Assembly: GCA_040755715.1 (NCBI GenBank)
Contig: JBFLXN010000119.1
Span: 1-8,543 of the forward strand
Origin: JBFLXN01 sp040755715 [NCBI: Candidatus Edwardsbacteria bacterium]
Lineage (GTDB): Bacteria > Edwardsbacteria > AC1 > JBFLXN01
Reading direction: 5' to 3'
Length of the DNA stretch: 8,543 nucleotides
Both the position numbers and the translations under genes were made by a program. Shown piece by piece: positions 5,026-8,543 of the stretch (positions are counted from its first letter, which is position 1; each line of letters opens with the position of its first letter). Below the pieces are notes generated by a model. That model was given only the letters and a program-made list of their open reading frames with translations, ran no database searches and was not told the origin of the DNA.

Positions 5026-5793
5026 ATGGCGGTTTTGTCTTCTTCTTTGACAGTAAATGAGTGGCATAAACAATTTGTTCGCCAGGCAAAATGGACTGCG
5101 CCACTACGCCAGCATTTATATCGCAAAATCGGGATTGCTCATTTCAAGAAAGCACTTGAGGTTGGCTGTGGCACTGGAGTAATCACCGAAGAACTCTATT
5201 CAAAAATCAAAGGCGAACTAATCGGCATAGACTGTGACGAAAAGATGCTTGAGAAGGCAAGGAACTTATATCCTCAGATTGAATTTCAAAAAGCCGATGC
5301 CCACAGTCTTCCTTTCTCTGATGGAAGTTTTGACCTGGTTTATTGCCATTTCACTTTATTGTGGTTGAAGGACCAAGGCAAGGGCTTGAAAGAGATGGCC
5401 CGTGTTACTAAGAAGGGTGGAGTGATTTTGGCGATGGCAGAACCAGACTACGGTGGCAGAATTGATTATCCAGAAGACTTAAACATCGGTGAACTGATTG
5501 TCCACTCACTCTGTTTGGAAGGCGCCGACCCAAAATGCGGTCGCCGACTCTGCTATCTGTTCAAAGAAGCAGGATTTTCATCAGAAATTGGGGTGATGAC
5601 TTCTCTCTGGGATGAGAACCAATTAAAGGAAGAATTTGAATCGGAATGGGAATTTCTCTTTAAGACGCTGAACCGAGTAAAGAGTGAAAAAGAACTAAAA
5701 GAGTATCAGAGACAAGAGAAGATAGCTATTCCCCGGGGAGAAAGACTGGTCTTCTTGCCCATCTTCTACGCCATCGGAAGGAAGGTCTCATAA
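5026..5793 (+). CDS. Class I SAM-dependent methyltransferase
   Basis: A 255-residue protein with the Rossmann-type methyltransferase core: motif I LEVGCGTGV (44-52), the acidic ribose-binding end of strand 2 in LIGIDCDEKML (65-75), and DAHSLPFSDGSFDLVYC (91-107) for the adenine pocket and motif IV region. It belongs to the UbiE-like Methyltransf_11 group; the substrate cannot be told and may be a small molecule or lipid. No membrane segment is visible. I chose ATG 5026 over an in-frame TTG at 5002: GGTGA lies five bases upstream and only one base separates it from the previous stop, whereas the TTG would overlap that gene. It is the operon's sixth gene and lies downstream of the transposon-split gene. 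Confidence 0.88.
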   Translation: MAVLSSSLTVNEWHKQFVRQAKWTAPLRQHLYRKIGIAHFKKALEVGCGTGVITEELYSKIKGELIGIDCDEKMLEKARNLYPQIEFQKADAHSLPFSDGSFDLVYCHFTLLWLKDQGKGLKEMARVTKKGGVILAMAEPDYGGRIDYPEDLNIGELIVHSLCLEGADPKCGRRLCYLFKEAGFSSEIGVMTSLWDENQLKEEFESEWEFLFKTLNRVKSEKELKEYQRQEKIAIPRGERLVFLPIFYAIGRKVS

Positions 5794-5810
5794 TTACGGG
5801 TGCTATTCAA

Positions 5811-5828
5811 ACCTCCCTTTTGGGGGGT
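5811..5828. repeat. Intergenic hairpin ACCTCCC/GGGGGGT
   Basis: ACCTCCC (5811-5817) pairs with GGGGGGT (5822-5828) around TTTT, with one T-G pair. No T-run follows, so it is a weak terminator candidate at best. It lies in the 61-bp gap before the next gene and may be a palindromic repeat or mRNA-stabilising structure. Confidence 0.5.
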
Positions 5829-5854
5829 AGGGGGAATTACAAGGAGAGTAAAAA

Positions 5855-6337
5855 ATGAGCAGATTTTCTGTTTTCGTTGTTTCAACATTTCTGTTTTTAA
5901 GCCCTCTGACCGTGGCCATTTCGGCTGAGGAGGATTCTATAAATACCCAGAGTCATTCCGAACAGCAAGTGCTGCAAATTTTTGCCACGATTGAGCGGGC
6001 TTGGCAAAGTGGTGAGGTGGACTCAATTCTTCAATTTGTCGGAGAAAAAAGAATAACACTCTCTTTTGAAAAAGGTGGACCCAAAAAGGGCAAATTCGGT
6101 AAGAGACAACTGCGTTATGTCTTGGGAGACCTTTTCAAATATACACTCTTAGAAAAATTTTCCTTTGTGCGTTATGAAGAAATTAGAAACCACCCAGAAA
6201 AAGCAATCGCTTTGGCAGAAAGAGAATACAGACTGGAAAAAGAAGGGGAAATTTTTAAAGATAAAGTGGAAGTGATTTTAGAGAGAGAAGAAGAAAAATG
6301 GATGCTAGTGGAAATTAATAGCAGGCAAGAGATGTGA
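5855..6337 (+). CDS. Secreted DUF4783-like (NTF2-fold) protein
   Basis: A 160-residue protein with a clear signal peptide (hydrophobic core about 5-22, likely cleavage after AISA, residue 24), so it is probably periplasmic. The mature part begins with a helix (QQVLQIFATIERAWQSGEVDSILQFV), followed by an aromatic/basic strand region and a final beta strand EKWMLVEI. This order matches DUF4783, a small cone-shaped NTF2-like domain of unknown function common in Bacteroidetes and related phyla. AAGGAG (5841-5846) lies eight bases before the ATG. The 61-bp gap from the methyltransferase, containing a hairpin, leaves open whether it shares the operon transcript. No catalytic residues are evident. 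Confidence 0.72.
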   Translation: MSRFSVFVVSTFLFLSPLTVAISAEEDSINTQSHSEQQVLQIFATIERAWQSGEVDSILQFVGEKRITLSFEKGGPKKGKFGKRQLRYVLGDLFKYTLLEKFSFVRYEEIRNHPEKAIALAEREYRLEKEGEIFKDKVEVILEREEEKWMLVEINSRQEM

Positions 6338-6338
6338 T

Positions 6339-6409
6339 AAAAAAACCACTGAGGACAATGGAGTCAATGAGGGATAGTTTAAATTCAGTGAGTTCAGTGT
6401 ATTCAGTGG
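6339..6409 (-). terminator. Possible terminator of folC (minus strand)
   Basis: CCACTGA (6346-6352) and TCAGTGG (6403-6409) form a 7-bp inverted repeat. On the minus strand the stem is followed immediately by seven T residues (complement of A7 at 6339-6345). The loop is long (50 nt), and the repeated TTCAGTG units offer alternative shorter stems. It overlaps the folC stop codon. Confidence 0.4.
6384..6408. repeat. TTCAGTG tandem repeat, 9-bp period
   Basis: TTCAGTG occurs at 6384, 6393 and 6402, with two variable bases between copies. The last copy contains the folC stop codon. It fills the short gap between the convergent genes. Confidence 0.75.
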
Positions 6410-7707
6410 CAAAATTGAGCAAGCACCTCTCCCACCAAATAAAGCGAGCCAGTTACCAAAATAAGGTCACCTTTCTCTGCACAAGATAAAGCCAGAGACA
6501 CCGCAGATTGAGGGGCAGAACAAACGATTGCTTTTGCCCCCAATTTTTTTGCCTCACTAAAAATTACTTCCGGCTCCAAGCCTCTGGGGTGATTGGCTTT
6601 TGTAGCGATAACAAGATACGCTTCTTTATTTATTGCCCGGAGCATCCCCTTCAGGTCTTTATCCTGGGAAACACCTAAAATCAGAAACAATCTCTGATAG
6701 GAAAACAGTTTTTTTATGGAGTTTTTGAGCGCTACGATGGATTCTACATTGTGGGCTCCATCTAAGACTAAATAAGGCTTTCTTCCTAAGATTTGTAGCC
6801 TTCCCGGCCAGACTACTTTTGTAAATCCCCTCCTAATATCTTCCCCCTCAATTTGCAGTGATTTTAAGGCACCAAAGGCACAGGCGGCATTTTCTACCTG
6901 ATATTCTCCTAAAAGAGAAATAAATAAATTTTTTTCTTTACCAAAAACTCCGTTGAAGTGGAAATGCGTTCCTTTAAGGTCAACTTTCTCAATTTGACAG
7001 GATACATCTCGCCCCACCAAGAAGAGTGAAGCACTCTTCTTTCTACATTCAGTTTGAATGACAGCCAGAGCTTCTTTCTCTTGAGGAGCAGAAATGACAA
7101 TTCCTTTCTTGCGAATTATCCCACACTTTTCAAAAGCAATCTGAGAGAGGGTATTCCCTAATTTGTCAGTGTGGTCATAACTGATAGAAGTAATCACGGA
7201 AATTTCCGGATTCACCACATTGGTAGCATCAAGTCTTCCTCCAAGCCCTACTTCCAGGACGGCGTAATCCACCGCTCTTTTGGCAAAATAGAGAAAGGCG
7301 ATGGTTGTCAGAATTTCAAAGACGGTGCGAAAATCCTCTGACTTTTTTTGCTTGATGTAAGGCTTTATCTCTTCCAAAAATCTGACCAATTCCTTTTCAG
7401 AAATCCATCGGTCATTAACTCTTATCCTTTCTCTAAATGAGATTAAATGAGGAGAGGTAAATAATCCTGTCTTAAAGCCGGCAGAATGAAGGACAGAGGC
7501 AATCATTATAGCAGTTGAACCCTTGCCTTTTGTGCCAGCCACTAAAATGGATTTAAATTTTCTCTGGGGGTTATTGAATTGCTCTAAGAAAGAGGAGAAG
7601 TGCTGTAGATTAAAAGTTTTAGCATTATAGGTATAGGTAGTTTTCTTTTCGTAATCAACCAAAGAACAGAGATAGTCAACCGCTTTTTGAAATTCAGGAG
7701 AGACCAT
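6403..7707 (-). CDS. folC: Bifunctional folylpolyglutamate/dihydrofolate synthase
   Basis: A 434-residue Mur-ligase-superfamily enzyme that adds glutamate to dihydropteroate and to reduced folates with ATP, in the cytosol. Visible motifs are the P-loop GTKGKGS (58-64), TSPHL (84-88), the central EVGLGGRLDATN motif, SYDHTDKLGNTLSQIAFEKCGI, and the C-terminal-domain LDGAHN. The length is normal for the family. The start is placed at ATG 7707, one base after the stop of the upstream barrel gene, rather than at the in-frame TTG at 7728 that would overlap it by 20 bp. No Shine-Dalgarno is visible before either, so coupling to the upstream gene seems likely. That coupling matters because the upstream gene has lost its 5' end. 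The stop codon sits inside the TTCAGTG repeats. Confidence 0.95.
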   Translation of the reverse strand: MVSPEFQKAVDYLCSLVDYEKKTTYTYNAKTFNLQHFSSFLEQFNNPQRKFKSILVAGTKGKGSTAIMIASVLHSAGFKTGLFTSPHLISFRERIRVNDRWISEKELVRFLEEIKPYIKQKKSEDFRTVFEILTTIAFLYFAKRAVDYAVLEVGLGGRLDATNVVNPEISVITSISYDHTDKLGNTLSQIAFEKCGIIRKKGIVISAPQEKEALAVIQTECRKKSASLFLVGRDVSCQIEKVDLKGTHFHFNGVFGKEKNLFISLLGEYQVENAACAFGALKSLQIEGEDIRRGFTKVVWPGRLQILGRKPYLVLDGAHNVESIVALKNSIKKLFSYQRLFLILGVSQDKDLKGMLRAINKEAYLVIATKANHPRGLEPEVIFSEAKKLGAKAIVCSAPQSAVSLALSCAEKGDLILVTGSLYLVGEVLAQFCH

Positions 7708-7708
7708 T

Positions 7709-8410
7709 TTAGAAAGTATATGACACAAAGATATTAAATGACTGTTGCTTTAATTTTATTTCATCAGGTATATTGAAAAAACATACTCCAGTTTCATTTT
7801 CGTCAGGGGTGCCTGGGTCATCACCGTAAAAGTTCTGCTCTTGCGTGCCTTTGGTATTAACTCTGACCAATTCGTATCCCCCGCCAGTTAAAATCTTCTG
7901 ACCACCAGAAAATTTTTTTATTTCTAGAACTCCTTTAATTGAACCTCCCCAGCCTTTTCCTTTTATGTTAGCCATACCCTTTTTATATCTTAACAAGAGG
8001 TTGATCTCGTCATTTGTCCTGGCCCAAGGTGTCCAGAAAAATTCGCCTACAATATTTTCTCCTATCTCTAATCTGCTCCCGAGATAGGGCAAATGATAAG
8101 AGAGCCGGTAATCGCATATATTAACATTCTGCAAAGTATCAAAGTAGACTATTGGACCGTCGTATTCCCATTGTTGCCAACCGGTAATTCCATAGAGGCG
8201 GTAAGATGCTCTAAAATATCGATAGCCTAAAAGCAAAGACCCCCATAGATCAGTGAGTAAAAAAAATTTCATACTGGAAACCGCATTCAAATCTGATACT
8301 TTAATTTTGCTGGTGGAACTTAGGTTACTCCACACCCATTTAACATTGTAATTTTCAGCAGTCCAATAATCAGAATCTAAGACTGCTTCCTTAGGATGGC
8401 TCAAAGCCAT
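7709..8410 (-). CDS. Outer-membrane beta-barrel protein, 5'-truncated
   Basis: The remaining 233 residues are rich in Tyr/Trp/Gly with alternating amphipathic strands (LLGYRYFRASYRLYG; ENIVGEFFWTPWARTND; GWGGSIKGVLEIKKF) and end in FNIFVSYTF, the aromatic C-terminus recognised by BAM. The DSDYW segment and overall look resemble omptin-like or Protochlamydia-type outer membrane proteins; this is a weak similarity from memory. No signal peptide is present: the first possible ATG (8410) lies five bases from a TA (8415-8416) where transposon-like sequence begins, and the frame hits a stop (TAG) seven codons upstream. I infer that the original 5' end was cut off by the insertion to the right. Its product, if made, would stay in the cytosol. 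folC follows immediately and may be co-transcribed. Confidence 0.72.
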   Translation of the reverse strand: MALSHPKEAVLDSDYWTAENYNVKWVWSNLSSTSKIKVSDLNAVSSMKFFLLTDLWGSLLLGYRYFRASYRLYGITGWQQWEYDGPIVYFDTLQNVNICDYRLSYHLPYLGSRLEIGENIVGEFFWTPWARTNDEINLLLRYKKGMANIKGKGWGGSIKGVLEIKKFSGGQKILTGGGYELVRVNTKGTQEQNFYGDDPGTPDENETGVCFFNIPDEIKLKQQSFNIFVSYTF

Positions 8411-8439
8411 GGCATAGTGCTTTGTTAACTAAATATTAC

Positions 8440-8468
8440 TTGCATTTTGTGACAAAAAGTGCTATAAT
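8440..8468 (+). promoter_or_regulatory. Strong sigma70 promoter of the transposase gene
   Basis: TTGCAT (8440-8445), a 17-bp spacer and a consensus TATAAT (8463-8468) preceded by TG-C form an extended -10. The predicted start near 8475 gives a leader of under 20 nt containing GGAGGTGA. Confidence 0.75.
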
Positions 8469-8493
8469 GGTTACCGGAGGTGACGGTAACCAT
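8467..8493. promoter_or_regulatory. Operator-like palindrome spanning -10, Shine-Dalgarno and start codon
   Basis: ATGGTTACCG (8467-8476) and CGGTAACCAT (8484-8493) are perfect 10-bp arms. The 7-base centre is part of the Shine-Dalgarno GGAGGTGA (8476-8483). The left arm overlaps the last two bases of the -10, and the right arm ends in the first two bases of the ATG. Because transcription should start inside the left arm, a DNA-binding repressor site is more plausible than an RNA hairpin. Autoregulation by the transposase is one possibility. Confidence 0.6.
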
Positions 8494-8543
8494 GCATCCC
8501 ATTTTTGTCAGAAAATTGTCCAAGAAAGAAAAAATAGAATTGA
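8492..8543 (+). CDS. IS630-family transposase, N-terminus only (partial)
   Basis: Only 17 codons are inside the window, beginning MHPIFVRKLSKKEKIEL. This PIFVR-x-L-x-x-x-E opening resembles the N-terminal helix-turn-helix domain of many IS630-family transposases. IS630 enzymes are DDE transposases that insert at TA. GGAGGTGA lies eight bases before the ATG, behind a consensus promoter, and the gene is preceded by sequence matching the MITE terminal repeat, all of which agree. The assignment rests on very few residues; another HTH protein remains possible. Confidence 0.6.
   Translation, partial: MHPIFVRKLSKKEKIEL

Larger units (their letters stand above)
8415..8543 (+). mobile_element. Left end of an IS630-family element (continues beyond window)
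   Basis: From TA 8415-8416 the sequence reads TAGTGCTTTGTTAAC then TAAATAT. It matches the left terminal repeat of the MITE at 4319 without gaps at about 16 of 21 positions. It lies exactly where the barrel gene loses its reading frame and is followed after about 75 bp by a transposase-like start. The element's other end is outside the window. Confidence 0.6.

Noticed and set aside
5811-5834. G-quadruplex in the GGGGGGTAGGGGG stretch
   Set aside because: Only two long G runs are present in the stretch, fewer than the four needed within one strand.
7705-7728. TTG start for folC at 7728
   Set aside because: It overlaps the upstream gene by 20 bp and adds seven residues unlike the family N-terminus; ATG 7707 fits the coupled arrangement.
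8425-8460. An outward promoter from the IS end driving the barrel gene and folC
   Set aside because: On the minus strand TTGTCA and TAATAT are only 11 bp apart, and no better pair was found.

Overview
The window looks like a chromosome segment of an uncultured, moderately AT-rich Gram-negative-type bacterium. It has outer-membrane beta-barrel proteins ending in aromatic residues, a secreted zinc-ribbon/barrel protein, dense palindromic repeats and tightly overlapping operons. The style recalls candidate phyla such as WOR-3/Stahlbacteria or other FCB-like lineages. That placement is an impression from protein flavour and cannot be tested here.

Layout. Positions 1-78 look like the right end of a small IS630-type or MITE element whose other end lies outside the window. 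A rho-independent terminator follows (149-190), then a good sigma70 promoter (191-220) and a structured leader of about 160 nt. These lead into a plus-strand operon with ATGA-type overlaps: a DUF2087 protein (388-672), a lipoate ligase/octanoyltransferase-family enzyme (669-1457), a radical SAM/SPASM protein with a fused N-terminal PqqD-like (RRE) domain (1444-2796), a protein of eight or nine TPRs with an exact 40-residue period (2789-3934), and a secreted zinc-ribbon/beta-barrel protein (3931-5024) that is split by an insertion. A class I methyltransferase (5026-5793) and a secreted DUF4783-like protein (5855-6337) close the plus-strand run. On the minus strand lie folC (6403-7707) and, directly upstream of it, a beta-barrel gene (7709-8410) that has lost its 5' end. 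At the right edge a new plus-strand gene begins (8492 onward). Its first 17 residues resemble an IS630-family transposase, and it sits behind a strong promoter and a 10-bp-arm palindrome.

Main result. The zinc-ribbon/barrel gene is interrupted by a 207-bp non-coding element flanked by duplicated TA (within CTAG), with 21-bp terminal inverted repeats matching at 18 of 21 positions. Removing 209 bp restores one 294-codon reading frame. Each end of the element is also its own hairpin. The three differences between the two ends are each compensated in the paired arm, so the end hairpins appear to be maintained. The same end motif (TAGTG-N3-TGT, then TAAAT) occurs at the truncation point of the minus-strand barrel gene, directly in front of the IS630-like gene, and again at the start of the window. 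Three ends of one transposon group therefore seem to be present, with the resident IS630-like transposase the likely source of mobility.

A second kind of insertion is a 28-bp perfect palindrome lying in frame inside the lipoate ligase gene. It encodes about ten residues immediately before the likely catalytic cysteine and leaves the enzyme apparently intact.
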